From Elusimicrobiota bacterium (GTDB lineage Bacteria > Elusimicrobiota > Elusimicrobia > UBA1565), in the NCBI GenBank assembly GCA_041660925.1, contig JBAZVI010000002.1:434001-498000 (forward strand): 64,000 bases of DNA. The letters are read 5' to 3'. Made by a program: the position numbers and the translations under genes. Positions 39,418 to 47,022 of the stretch are shown here, one piece after another; positions within the stretch are counted from its first letter, which is position 1, and each line of letters begins with the position of its first letter. A model generated the notes under the pieces. It made no database searches, was not told the origin of the DNA, and saw only the letters and a list, made by a program, of their open reading frames with translations.

Positions 39418-39995
39418 CAGGCCGCAGTCATCCGTTGGGCCAACTTATCGGCTCGGCTGTCGCGCAATGTCTGCTGTGCATCCGTCAGCAGGGACCGATA
39501 TTCGTAGAGCTGCTGCCGATCATCGTTGGATAGTTCAGAGACGAATCTCATCTCCTTCAAGCGCTTCTGCAGGAGGTTCTGCACGCTGAGGCATCTGTTC
39601 TTGGCCCCATGAAAGATATCTGCATCCTGCTTCTCAAGATTCGGAAGGACTTCCTCGTAGAGTGAAAAGACTTTCTCCCTCGCCTGAAGGACATGGGATA
39701 TCGCCGTTTCGGAATCCAGGCTCTTCTCAACGGCCGCCAGAATCACCTGCATCTCATCCTTGAAGATCTGAATGGCCCGAATCGCAGACTGCAAGGAGGT
39801 CAACGAGGCATCGGCATGCGCGTCCGCAGCTGCCTCGCGGCGTTCCTGCTTCGACAGCTCATGCCTTAACTTCTCGACCTCGAGATTCGACCGGCCCATC
39901 TGCTTGGTATTGATTATGGAGGCCACCAGACTGATCCCGGCGACGATGATCGATACTCCCGACGTGACAATCGCAATAAGAACTTTGCTGTCCAT
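39417..39995 (-). CDS. Membrane-anchored coiled-coil protein
   Basis: A 192-residue protein: one N-terminal transmembrane helix (VLIAIVTSGVSIIVAGISLVA) and then an almost entirely helical, charged cytoplasmic part (EKLRHELSKQERREAAADAH, MQVILAAVEKSLDSE, LLQKRLKEMRFVSEL). No histidine-kinase motifs are present. I use ATG 39995 (MDSKVLIAI); ATG 40016 is possible. Coupled to the response regulator downstream (TGATG), so it may be a scaffold or sensor for it. Confidence 0.6.
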   Translation of the reverse strand: MDSKVLIAIVTSGVSIIVAGISLVASIINTKQMGRSNLEVEKLRHELSKQERREAAADAHADASLTSLQSAIRAIQIFKDEMQVILAAVEKSLDSETAISHVLQAREKVFSLYEEVLPNLEKQDADIFHGAKNRCLSVQNLLQKRLKEMRFVSELSNDDRQQLYEYRSLLTDAQQTLRDSRADKLAQRMTAA

Positions 39996-40054
39996 CAATC
40001 CCTCACTTGGTCCCATCGCACTCCCCTCCCCCCATCCGCCGCACCGATTCCAAT

Positions 40055-40152
40055 CCCCCGCCCCCTGGCCCCATCACCCAATAAGTTCAATAAGTTGAGT
40101 GCCAGGCACCGTGAGCCCAATAAGTTCAGTAACTTAAGTGCCCGGCACCGTT
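40055..40152. repeat. GTGCC-type repeats (family B), tandem pair
   Basis: Copy one (40055-40114) and copy two (40116-40152) share CCCAATAAGTTCA, then AGT-AAGTG and the palindromic GTGCC(A/C)GGCACCGT. The CCCCGCCCCCTG(G/A)CCCCATCA lead-in of copy one recurs at 42045. Confidence 0.75.
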
Positions 40153-40158
40153 AGCTCT

Positions 40159-40752
40159 TCAAACAGCTCGGAGAATCAGCGCAATCAGAGTTATAAGTCC
40201 CCATCCCGAGACGGCGAGGAATAAACTCAGGATGAACGTTCCCATAGACGCCCTCGCATCTTCAGGGACATCTCGAGCTTTGACCACTACAGTCTTCGCC
40301 CAATAGTCGCCGAACCTAAGATTCAACGGAGACAAGTGCATGGCGCCATATCCCACCGCACCAAAGAACAAGGAATCCATCCAGAAAGCCAAGTTCCTGA
40401 GCGCAGCTCCTTTCATCCCGCAGCGCTGCCCATCGGATGTCACGACTTGAAGCCTGCAAATCATTTTTCCGACAGAGGAACCATGCATCCCCTCCATGAC
40501 GGTGTGGTAGAGGGTAAACCCGACGATTCCCAGTAAGACACCACGAATGCCCGTGATTCCCATTCGTTGTTCCCATCCCGGAGAGGCGAGCCCGGCGACT
40601 TCCAAGATCGAAAGGATTATCCCCGCAAAAAAGGCGGAACCGAACCCAAGAGCGTGTCCGAAGGCCATGTCGACCGCTCGAGCAAGAAGTCTATGAAAGA
40701 ACCCGGCTCCCGACGTGATTTTCGTCTGCGGCGTCGCTGCCTGTTGTTCCAT
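40159..40752 (-). CDS. RDD-family membrane protein
   Basis: A 197-residue integral membrane protein. It shows the RDD pattern: AGFFHRLLARAVDMAFGHAL with Arg and Asp in the first helix, then LYHTVMEGMHGSSVGKMICRLQVV, the typical Gly-Lys turn after the second helix. About four transmembrane helices in total. Function of the family is mostly unknown; transport has been suggested for some. ATG 40752 is preceded by GAGAGAAAA. It sits between family B repeats. Confidence 0.75.
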   Translation of the reverse strand: MEQQAATPQTKITSGAGFFHRLLARAVDMAFGHALGFGSAFFAGIILSILEVAGLASPGWEQRMGITGIRGVLLGIVGFTLYHTVMEGMHGSSVGKMICRLQVVTSDGQRCGMKGAALRNLAFWMDSLFFGAVGYGAMHLSPLNLRFGDYWAKTVVVKARDVPEDARASMGTFILSLFLAVSGWGLITLIALILRAV

Positions 40753-40811
40753 GGTTTTCTCTCAAGTCAAAACTTCTATCCACTCCCCCCGCCCTCGGCC
40801 CTGCGAGCCAA

Positions 40812-41375
40812 TCAGCGTGGAGTTCCGAATCGCACCCGGAGTGTATCAATAAGCGCCTGGTCGGCTCTCAACGAGAACAAGCCGACCGGCGAGAACCCAC
40901 GCGCCCATGCCGAGTGAAACATGATCCCCATGAGAATGATCGTAAAAAGGACGTTCGGCCAGGCGTTCAGCGCCCATTGCCAAGGGACGGTCAATTGCCA
41001 GGCATCCGAAAATGGCGCGAGGTACGGGATGGGCCACTGATACCCGTCTGGACCCCGGGAGCCCACGATATCGCAGGCATAATGGAGCTGAAGCGCGACG
41101 AACGCCGTCGCCGCGGTCGCATAGCGCCGCTCCGCGACCGCCATGCAGGCGACGCTGACCGCCACCGCGAAAGCCAGGTTGTGGGCCGAATGATGAAAGC
41201 GGCTCCAAAGCTCAAGAGAGTCCCTTTGCCGTCCCTGTACGAGGTCGATGACGATCGGGAGAGCGTCAATGTCGGGAGAAATGGATGCTAGGACAACCAC
41301 CCCACGGTCCCGCCGGCTCAAATCCACCGGCAGCCCCACCGCCCACCCGGCCAAAAAGTGCGTCACCGGATTCAT
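40812..41375 (-). CDS. YdjM-type membrane-bound metal-dependent hydrolase
   Basis: A 187-residue membrane protein. MNPVTHFLAGWAVG with its His, ISPDIDALP with two Asp and RFHHSAHNLAFA with a His cluster match the LexA-regulated, membrane-bound metal-dependent hydrolase family (DUF457/YdjM-like), followed by LQLHYACDIVGSRGPDG. Three to four transmembrane segments. Substrate unknown. Stand-alone gene between family B repeats. Confidence 0.7.
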   Translation of the reverse strand: MNPVTHFLAGWAVGLPVDLSRRDRGVVVLASISPDIDALPIVIDLVQGRQRDSLELWSRFHHSAHNLAFAVAVSVACMAVAERRYATAATAFVALQLHYACDIVGSRGPDGYQWPIPYLAPFSDAWQLTVPWQWALNAWPNVLFTIILMGIMFHSAWARGFSPVGLFSLRADQALIDTLRVRFGTPR

Positions 41376-41426
41376 GCGCCCCTCATCCCCCTAGCCCCCC
41401 AGCCATTCCCCCTCCCCCCCTGCACC

Positions 41427-41463
41427 GCAATAAGTTCAATAAGTCGAGTACCAGGCACCGTTA
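41427..41463. repeat. GTGCC-type repeat (family B)
   Basis: GCAATAAGTTCAATAAGTCG followed by AGTACCAGGCACCGTTA; one base change breaks the GTGCC palindrome. Confidence 0.7.
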
Positions 41464-41477
41464 CCTGGCCCTGTCAG

Positions 41478-42044
41478 CTACATCTTCTGCATTAGAACTA
41501 CGCTCTTAAGAACCTTTTCGAATGCATCAAGAACATTCTTATTGGGCCGTTTGCCATCGCGGGCATTCAGAACAAATAGAGCAACGCCTTTGGATTTCTC
41601 GTCGCCTATCCAAACCATTTTCTCGTAGCTCTTAGCATACATCTCCGCCGCGGCATAGACTTGTCCCGCACTATATGGCTTCTGAATGTCTATGTCGTGC
41701 CATCGGATATCCTTTCCAAAATGCTCTTCATTGAGCCGGCGGTCTTCCTTCCTTTGTCGTTTGATATCCGCGGGCTTTATCGCGAGGGCCATGCCATATA
41801 TGTAGGCGTTCCCGTCGGTCCAGCGAGATCCTTCGGGATACAGCACAATGTTAAGGCCTAGGGAGGCGCCCGCCTCCGTATCGCCAATCCACCCCGGGGG
41901 CTCAGCGATTGTCATCGCCCATGTATCTCCATAGACAATCAGTCCATCAGCCAGCACGCCCGACACATTTATAATCAGGAGTAATGCCGCGAATGCGCTT
42001 ATCCAAATCGGGCTCATTCTCTTTGCTAGTAATATTTTCCGCAT
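41478..42044 (-). CDS. Exported protein of unknown function
   Basis: A 188-residue protein with an N-terminal signal/anchor (WISAFAALLLIINVSGVLA). The body looks like a small globular domain with WAMTIAEPPGWIGDTEAG, LGLNIVLYPEGSRW and GVALFVLNARDGKRPNK. That combination (PPGW, LYP) recalls lipocalin-like or stress-associated periplasmic proteins but I assign no family. ATG 42044 is used; the next Met (nine codons on) would also keep the signal peptide. GC is much lower than in the flanking housekeeping regions. Confidence 0.55.
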   Translation of the reverse strand: MRKILLAKRMSPIWISAFAALLLIINVSGVLADGLIVYGDTWAMTIAEPPGWIGDTEAGASLGLNIVLYPEGSRWTDGNAYIYGMALAIKPADIKRQRKEDRRLNEEHFGKDIRWHDIDIQKPYSAGQVYAAAEMYAKSYEKMVWIGDEKSKGVALFVLNARDGKRPNKNVLDAFEKVLKSVVLMQKM

Positions 42045-42130
42045 ACCCCGCCCCCTGACCCCATCACCCAATAAGTTCAATAAGTTGAGTGCCAGGCGCC
42101 GTGATTCCAATTAGTTAAGTGCTGGCACCG
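42045..42130. repeat. GTGCC-type repeats (family B), tandem pair overlapping the HEPN gene end
   Basis: Copy at 42045-42105 nearly repeats 40055-40114 over about 58 bp. The second, shorter copy (42107-42130) reads ATTAGTTAAGTGCTGGCACC and supplies the last codons and the stop of the gene at 42115. Confidence 0.7.
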
Positions 42131-43443
42131 CCACTCATGGCCAGAAATGCAGAATAGTCCGGAGATTCTCCCTCTGCCATAAAGTTTAGCCGCTCTGTCC
42201 AAAGCGCAAGTTCAGACAAGTTGACTAACGCGTACAGACTCTCGCGGCAGAGTTCACCGAACTGCAGAAGATACATTCTTTCCTGCTTTACCCCAGTCTT
42301 GTTGCCATCCGGATAGTAAACGACTTCTTGCGTTCGGCCATCATAGGTAATGGAGTTATGAGCAATGGCATTCCGAACTCCGACATTTAGAGCGCCATTG
42401 AGCAATAGATCAAACTGCTCGTGTCCTGAAAGAAACACAAGACGACTACCTTTAGAAAGATTATCGAAATCATCTAGCGTTGACACATCCTTTCGTCGGG
42501 GCGCCATGACGCGATGATCGCCGCGAGTCGACAGGTTATTGAACGCCACCGCCAGCCTACTCATTAGCAAGACATCTTCATAAGTATCCGAATAGAAATT
42601 CTTGATGTCTTCTAGGCTGCAAGTACTTAGCCCGTACTCCGCATATACTTCCCTCGTGAATCCCCGCCGGAAGAACGGTTGTGAAAAGACCGGTATCAGA
42701 TATGGGAATACCTCCATAAATGCATCAATTCGCGCCAGCAACATTGAACGATACCTCTCCAAAAGGCCCTTCCGAGAGAACTCCTTTGCTAGTTCGATTG
42801 CCTTCTGGGGCTGGATGCTTGCAGAACGCTTAACGTGCTTGTGAATATACTCCACTCGAGGGGCGAAACGTCTCCAATCAAGAAGTGGATAGAGAACAGC
42901 AATCGTCGTGTGCCGCACCCCCTTAAGGAGCTCCAATCTATTTGTTAGTGGATATATTTTTTCCGGCAGGAGTTTGCGCAACTCACTCCTTAGAAATTCA
43001 TTATTCCCTCTCGCCCACAGATCATTTATGCGCTTTATCGCAGGCCACTGATTGCGGGCCGTCTCAATAAAAGGAAGAACTTTCTTCTTAAAATCTTCAA
43101 CACCTTCGACCCCCATCTGCGCTTGTGCGCGAAAAAAGGGAGACACGAAGGGAGGGACTTTCCCTTGTGGTGTCCTTTGTAGCTTCAGAGTAAGAAGCTC
43201 CCCAGAGGCCTCCATATAGTAGTCGGCGCTTTCGAGGTCCCCCTTGCCGACATCAACGGCATTCGCAAACTCGAAGCGATATGTAGCCCTCTTCTGGTCA
43301 ATAAAGACTTTCCCCTGTATTTCGATGCCACATTTCCCGCAATAAATCCGGATCGGATGCTGATCCAGGTAACCAATTAGGGTTCGGACACATGATAATG
43401 TGCCACACACCGCACATTGGAGAATATTTCGATTTGTTGCCAT
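42115..43443 (-). CDS. Zinc-ribbon protein with C-terminal HEPN RNase-like motif
   Basis: A 442-residue protein of unknown family. The N-terminus holds five Cys (QCAVCGTLSC and YCGKCG, residues 10-38) that would form a zinc ribbon. The middle is helical. Near the C-terminus, RNAIAH (about 357-362) in VGVRNAIAHNSITYDG fits the Rx4-6H catalytic motif of HEPN ribonucleases, followed by ELCRESLYALVNLSELALW like the last HEPN helix. HEPN RNases are common toxin or abortive-infection effectors. It is the last gene of a tight minus-strand trio (gap 15 bases). AT-rich for this genome. The last codons and stop come from a family B repeat. Confidence 0.6.
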   Translation of the reverse strand: MATNRNILQCAVCGTLSCVRTLIGYLDQHPIRIYCGKCGIEIQGKVFIDQKRATYRFEFANAVDVGKGDLESADYYMEASGELLTLKLQRTPQGKVPPFVSPFFRAQAQMGVEGVEDFKKKVLPFIETARNQWPAIKRINDLWARGNNEFLRSELRKLLPEKIYPLTNRLELLKGVRHTTIAVLYPLLDWRRFAPRVEYIHKHVKRSASIQPQKAIELAKEFSRKGLLERYRSMLLARIDAFMEVFPYLIPVFSQPFFRRGFTREVYAEYGLSTCSLEDIKNFYSDTYEDVLLMSRLAVAFNNLSTRGDHRVMAPRRKDVSTLDDFDNLSKGSRLVFLSGHEQFDLLLNGALNVGVRNAIAHNSITYDGRTQEVVYYPDGNKTGVKQERMYLLQFGELCRESLYALVNLSELALWTERLNFMAEGESPDYSAFLAMSGGAST

Positions 43444-43458
43444 TACCGTCTCGAATAG

Positions 43459-44424
43459 TTAGATGACTGGCAGCACAATGCGTTTGCACTTTGTGCAAAT
43501 TCTGCCACCGTCGATAGCTTCACCAGAAAGCAGAGCATACCGATACTTATGCAGATGATATCGGCCAATGAAGCTCTCACAATGCTCGCACACACACGCC
43601 CGATATTTCCCGTGCAACGTGCGGCTATATTTAAACTGGAAAATCACCCCTTTCTGCCGACAAAGCTCCACATCCGCATCCGCAAAGTCATGCGGCCCAA
43701 TCGAAAAATCTCTATCTTCGCCACATGCGATCTTCATTGACCGATTGCATTCCCAGCAGGGAACATCTGCTACGTACAATCGCCGGTTGCGAGGAACCAA
43801 TATCCCTCCGCAGTTACATCTTGGGGCAAGACACCGATTAACAGATGTCACCCTAAGGGTGTTTAGGTCTCGCAGATTTTCAAGATCGAAATCACTCTCT
43901 ATCCTATATTCAATCAACGCGATATTGCGGCCCACCCAAAATGCCTTCGCCTCATCCTCCGGAGGATGACTCACAATCACCTCGATGACAGCGACAGGCT
44001 TCCCGGCAGCATCTATGAGCGCGATGTCCGGCCTAAACTTATCAATTGCAGCTTCCAGAACGACTCGTACTGCCTTCTTAAGTAATTGCCCCTGATGGAC
44101 TTCGAGACATGTCTTGCATACCCAGGTCAAACCGATAGCTCGATTCTGCTGGATTGCCTTATTGATTCCCTGATGCAGCAGGAGTTTAGCTGCCGCATGA
44201 ATTGCTCCCTCTCCGCATCGCGATCCGCCCGATTCATGACTGAAGTGGTGACGGACAATATTTCCCTTACGCGCGACTAGCGGCTCGCCACAACCAGGGC
44301 ATTTACAGTCAGGCTGCTTCCCACTCGCGACTTCCGAGATATGGATAAGCTTGCCCTCTCTTAACGCAAAGGGCAGCTTGAATGTGATTCCCCCAATCGC
44401 CGCCCCATTCTTATCGACTGCCAT
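43459..44424 (-). CDS. CoiA-like PD-(D/E)XK nuclease with extra zinc ribbons
   Basis: A 321-residue protein. The first half matches the competence protein CoiA family: zinc motif CKCPGCGEPLVARKG with HHFSH (residues 40-63), helix GEGAIHAAAKLLLHQ, then FRPDIALID and PVAVIEVIVSH, which give the nuclease acidic residues D133 and E148. The second half adds two further Cys clusters (CLAPRCNCGG with CWEC; CVCEHC with CTKC). CoiA-type proteins process DNA, and homologues occur in defence islands. It sits between two unknown genes with gaps of 11 and 15 bases. Confidence 0.7.
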   Translation of the reverse strand: MAVDKNGAAIGGITFKLPFALREGKLIHISEVASGKQPDCKCPGCGEPLVARKGNIVRHHFSHESGGSRCGEGAIHAAAKLLLHQGINKAIQQNRAIGLTWVCKTCLEVHQGQLLKKAVRVVLEAAIDKFRPDIALIDAAGKPVAVIEVIVSHPPEDEAKAFWVGRNIALIEYRIESDFDLENLRDLNTLRVTSVNRCLAPRCNCGGILVPRNRRLYVADVPCWECNRSMKIACGEDRDFSIGPHDFADADVELCRQKGVIFQFKYSRTLHGKYRACVCEHCESFIGRYHLHKYRYALLSGEAIDGGRICTKCKRIVLPVI

Positions 44425-44435
44425 TCGAACGACGC

Positions 44436-45431
44436 TTATCCCCGTTCTGCGAATAGGTCCGAGATATGCGGTTCCTTTTCGATAGGCACTAAGCCCTCAA
44501 AAAATATTTTTGGACACCGACTTGAAGTTCCGCCAATATCATCCGCTCTATTAATAACGCCCTTAATACGACACTTCAGGAACAACGCAGATTTGAAACG
44601 GACTATACTCCCAACCGTGGGATAGCAGGCCAGGATATGTCCCTGGTATTGGAATCCTATAGAATTGCTGTTCTCGTTCCCTCTTGTTACAACCCCTTCC
44701 AATTCAACAGCTTGGCCATGTTGAAGTTCTGGAAACAGAATTTCATCTTCCGTTTCCGGCACATAAAAAATATGCCGGTCCGCCTCTGTAATCTCAACAT
44801 CCAGAACTCCTTCCGGCCCAATCTCACCAATCTGGAGTTCCCTGTCATTTTGAATAATTGCGGCCATATCAGAGAAAAGTCCCGGAGGACAGCACGCAAA
44901 CGAGTCGAGAACACTCTTTGGCACATAAAGATGTTCGCCCTTCTCATTCGGGATCCCAATTAGGTCCTTCTCTTTATTCCATTTGACCTTGGGAAACTGC
45001 TTCGTGTGGAGTGTCCCCAAATGTTTTCCGAGTCGAATCACCGACTGAAGACACTTTAGTGATCGCCTAAATATGGTGGTCACCCCAACGCCCTTGAAGT
45101 CATGTTCTGCCATTTTGGCAGCGGCCTTCCCCATATAGGCAGTTCCGGCAACACCAAGTGCAGTCATCATCCAAGAAGGCGCATTGGCAGGAAGCATTGC
45201 CTCCCACGATCCCGGGCGGATGACCACTGGGATTTCGTATTCTACGTTTCGTAAGGCAGGGGCCTCTTGCGAAAGGAAATGCCGCAGTGCTCCATCGAAA
45301 CCTATCAATGCATGAGCTGATTTCCGAGCATCCATCAATCCGCCTTCTACTCCTTTCCCTGAATAGCGCAAATAGCCAATCCACTGGGCGGCGTCTAGGT
45401 TTTGCGCTTTTAAGTTAGAGTTCTTTTTCAT
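44436..45431 (-). CDS. Unknown protein, first gene of a candidate defence operon
   Basis: A 331-residue protein that I do not recognise. The N-terminal part (LRYSGKGVEGGLMDARKSA, HALIGFDGALRHFL, IPVVIRPGSWEAMLP) looks like a small alpha/beta domain. Next is a hydrophobic stretch (WMMTALGVAGTAYMGKAAA) and a basic region. The C-terminal third (EDEILFPELQHGQAVELEG, GFQYQGHILACYPT) is beta-rich and could be an OB-like or small barrel fold. It is the promoter-proximal gene of the trio with the CoiA-like and HEPN genes. Codon use and base composition are much more AT-rich than in the housekeeping genes, suggesting transfer. Confidence 0.55.
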   Translation of the reverse strand: MKKNSNLKAQNLDAAQWIGYLRYSGKGVEGGLMDARKSAHALIGFDGALRHFLSQEAPALRNVEYEIPVVIRPGSWEAMLPANAPSWMMTALGVAGTAYMGKAAAKMAEHDFKGVGVTTIFRRSLKCLQSVIRLGKHLGTLHTKQFPKVKWNKEKDLIGIPNEKGEHLYVPKSVLDSFACCPPGLFSDMAAIIQNDRELQIGEIGPEGVLDVEITEADRHIFYVPETEDEILFPELQHGQAVELEGVVTRGNENSNSIGFQYQGHILACYPTVGSIVRFKSALFLKCRIKGVINRADDIGGTSSRCPKIFFEGLVPIEKEPHISDLFAERG

Positions 45432-45763
45432 AGGCAGTTTTCACCCAAATCCTAATACTAGAAAACGATATCACTCAGAATATTGAAGCGACTTCGCAAT
45501 CATACATTAATCGTTCATTCCTTTCATCCCACCAATTCAAAACTCCCTCCCCTCACCCCCAAGTCCGCAGCGAATAGAGGGGAAACTCCATGACTTTAAG
45601 TGCCGATCCGGCACTTCAAGTTGGGCCCCCAGACGTCTACGCGCGTAGGTCTTCCGGCCCCCGGTTTTGGGCCGAATATCCGACGGTTGGTGGAGCATTC
45701 GGCCCTGTCCCCGTTGCCAGACCGCTGATAAACTAGTTTCAGCTTATGATCTGGAGGCTCACC
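45432..45763. other. Intergenic boundary of the AT-rich tract
   Basis: No gene is seen. 45432-45540 is AT-rich and should contain the minus-strand promoter of the trio (candidate -10 TAGTAT at 45460-45455). Hairpins follow: AAGTGCCG-ATC-CGGCACTT (45598-45616), similar to the family B palindrome, and GGGCCGAAT/ATTCGGCCC (45669-45677 and 45697-45705). Base composition returns to high GC here. Confidence 0.5.
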
Positions 45764-46327
45764 TTGAAAAGCGTCATGTTTGCAGTCGCCGTCGTGGGAC
45801 TTTCGACTTCGCTCGGACTCGCGGCCCCGTCGCAGAATTCACCTGAGACGGACCTTGCCGCGAGTTTCATCGCCGCCTCGGACATGGTGCTCCGAGGACC
45901 AACGCAACCCTCGAACATCATCGCCGTCGCCCAGGTCCAGACGGTGCAAACACCTGCGGATCCGACGGCGCTCGAGCAAGTGATCATCCGGAAGAACAGC
46001 ATGATGGCAATCGCGACCTCGCAGCCCTATGAGGTCCGGGGACGCAACGAGAAAGCGTACGGCGTGATCATTCATTGGGCGTGGCAGAATTATGCCGAGA
46101 AACAGGCCGAGTTCCTCCAACGGCGGCTGGATTTCGCCCGCGAGGTCATCGCCTACGCCCGAACCAACCCGCCGAACCCGGAAATCATGGAGATCATCCA
46201 CTGGGCGCGGACCGCGAAGTTCGCCATGATGAACCATCCCGAGGGGGGTGACTACAAGGACAATTCGGTCCTTCCTTTCCTCAAGGACGCCGAGTTCGCC
46301 GTCCTCCCCCCCGCCTACCAGAAATAG
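45764..46327 (+). CDS. Exported protein of unknown function
   Basis: A 187-residue protein with a signal peptide (KSVMFAVAVVGLSTSLGLAA). The mature part is mostly helical, with MMAIATSQPYEVRGRNEKAY, WAWQNYAEKQAEFLQRRLD and WARTAKFAMMNHPEGG. No family recognised. I choose TTG 45764 because a perfect GGAGG (45753-45757) stands six bases before it and the signal peptide begins there. The longer ATG start at 45746 would put the ribosome site inside the gene. A terminator follows. Confidence 0.6.
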   Translation: MKSVMFAVAVVGLSTSLGLAAPSQNSPETDLAASFIAASDMVLRGPTQPSNIIAVAQVQTVQTPADPTALEQVIIRKNSMMAIATSQPYEVRGRNEKAYGVIIHWAWQNYAEKQAEFLQRRLDFAREVIAYARTNPPNPEIMEIIHWARTAKFAMMNHPEGGDYKDNSVLPFLKDAEFAVLPPAYQK

Positions 46328-46355
46328 TCGAATCCGTCCCGCGTCCCCCCGAAGG

Positions 46356-46387
46356 AACCGCGCCGCGTCCGGCGCGGTTTCCTTTTT
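46356..46387 (+). terminator. Intrinsic terminator after the exported protein gene
   Basis: 10-bp stem AACCGCGCCG/CGGCGCGGTT, then TTCCTTTTT. Confidence 0.8.
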
Positions 46388-46432
46388 CTAGCAGGCTCGC
46401 CGCCCACCAGGCCCGCGCGTTGGACTCACCGG

Positions 46433-46461
46433 TTGAGGATTCCCCGGATATGCAGTATAAT
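46433..46461 (+). promoter_or_regulatory. Promoter of secG
   Basis: TTGAGG (46433-46438), 17 bp, consensus TATAAT (46456-46461). The start near 46468 leaves only about four bases before ATG 46472, and there is no ribosome site. Confidence 0.7.
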
Positions 46462-46471
46462 AGCCCCCGAC

Positions 46472-46864
46472 ATGTACCACTTCCTGATCGGCCTGCACTT
46501 CCTCGTGTGCCTGCTCCTCATCCTCATCGTCCTGCTTCAGGCGGGACGCGGAGCGGGCCTCGCGGTGTTCGGCGGCGGCGGCGACGCCCTTTCGAGCCCC
46601 AGCGGCTCCTCCTTCCTCAAGAAGTTCACGGCAGTGCTGGCGGGAACGTTCGCGGTGACCTCTTTGATGCTGACGCTGCTCTCGGGCCGCGTCGGAAGCA
46701 CCAGCGTGACGCGCGGCAAGTTCGAGGTTCCGTTGGCCTCGCAGCCCGCGACGCCTCCGGCGGAAGCGCCGAAGGTGCCGGAAGCGAAGCTGGAGAAGGC
46801 GGCGGCTCCCTCAAAAGCCGCGCCGGCTCCGGCGAAGACGGAAGTGCCGACGGAAAAGAAGTAG
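46472..46864 (+). CDS. secG: Preprotein translocase subunit SecG
   Basis: A 130-residue subunit of the SecYEG channel. Two transmembrane helices (LHFLVCLLLILIVLLQ and FTAVLAGTFAVTSLMLTLL) flank the conserved cytosolic loop AGRGAGLAVFGGGGDALSSP and SSFLKKF. The C-terminal 45 residues are an Ala/Pro/Lys-rich tail longer than in E. coli SecG. ATG 46472 fits the family start (MYHFLIGLHF). The tRNA-Leu gene follows by 20 bases, so both may be on one transcript. Confidence 0.9.
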   Translation: MYHFLIGLHFLVCLLLILIVLLQAGRGAGLAVFGGGGDALSSPSGSSFLKKFTAVLAGTFAVTSLMLTLLSGRVGSTSVTRGKFEVPLASQPATPPAEAPKVPEAKLEKAAAPSKAAPAPAKTEVPTEKK

Positions 46865-46884
46865 GCCGGACCAGCAGTAAAGAC

Positions 46885-46966
46885 GCGCGGGTGGCGGAAC
46901 TGGCAGACGCGTACGTTTGAGGGGCGTATGGGGAAACCCGTGGGGGTTCAAGTCCCCCCCCGCGCA
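46885..46966 (+). tRNA. tRNA-Leu (anticodon GAG)
   Basis: Class II tRNA with a variable arm. Acceptor GCGCGGG pairs with CCCGCGC; anticodon stem TACGT/GCGTA with loop TTGAGGG gives GAG; T-loop GTTCAAG. Discriminator A. CCA is not encoded (next bases AGT), unlike the Ala and Val tRNAs in this window. Confidence 0.93.
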
Positions 46967-46989
46967 AGTTTGTAACGACGGATGAGAAG

Positions 46990-47022
46990 CCGGGGAGCCG
47001 AAAGGTTCCCCGGTTCTCTTTT
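46990..47022 (+). terminator. Intrinsic terminator after tRNA-Leu
   Basis: 10-bp stem CCGGGGAGCC/GGTTCCCCGG with a GAAA loop, then TTCTCTTTT. Confidence 0.85.

Noticed and set aside
40055..42130. Spaced repeats as a possible CRISPR array
   Set aside because: Copies are irregular, of different length, and separated by whole genes, not by uniform spacers; no cas genes are visible.
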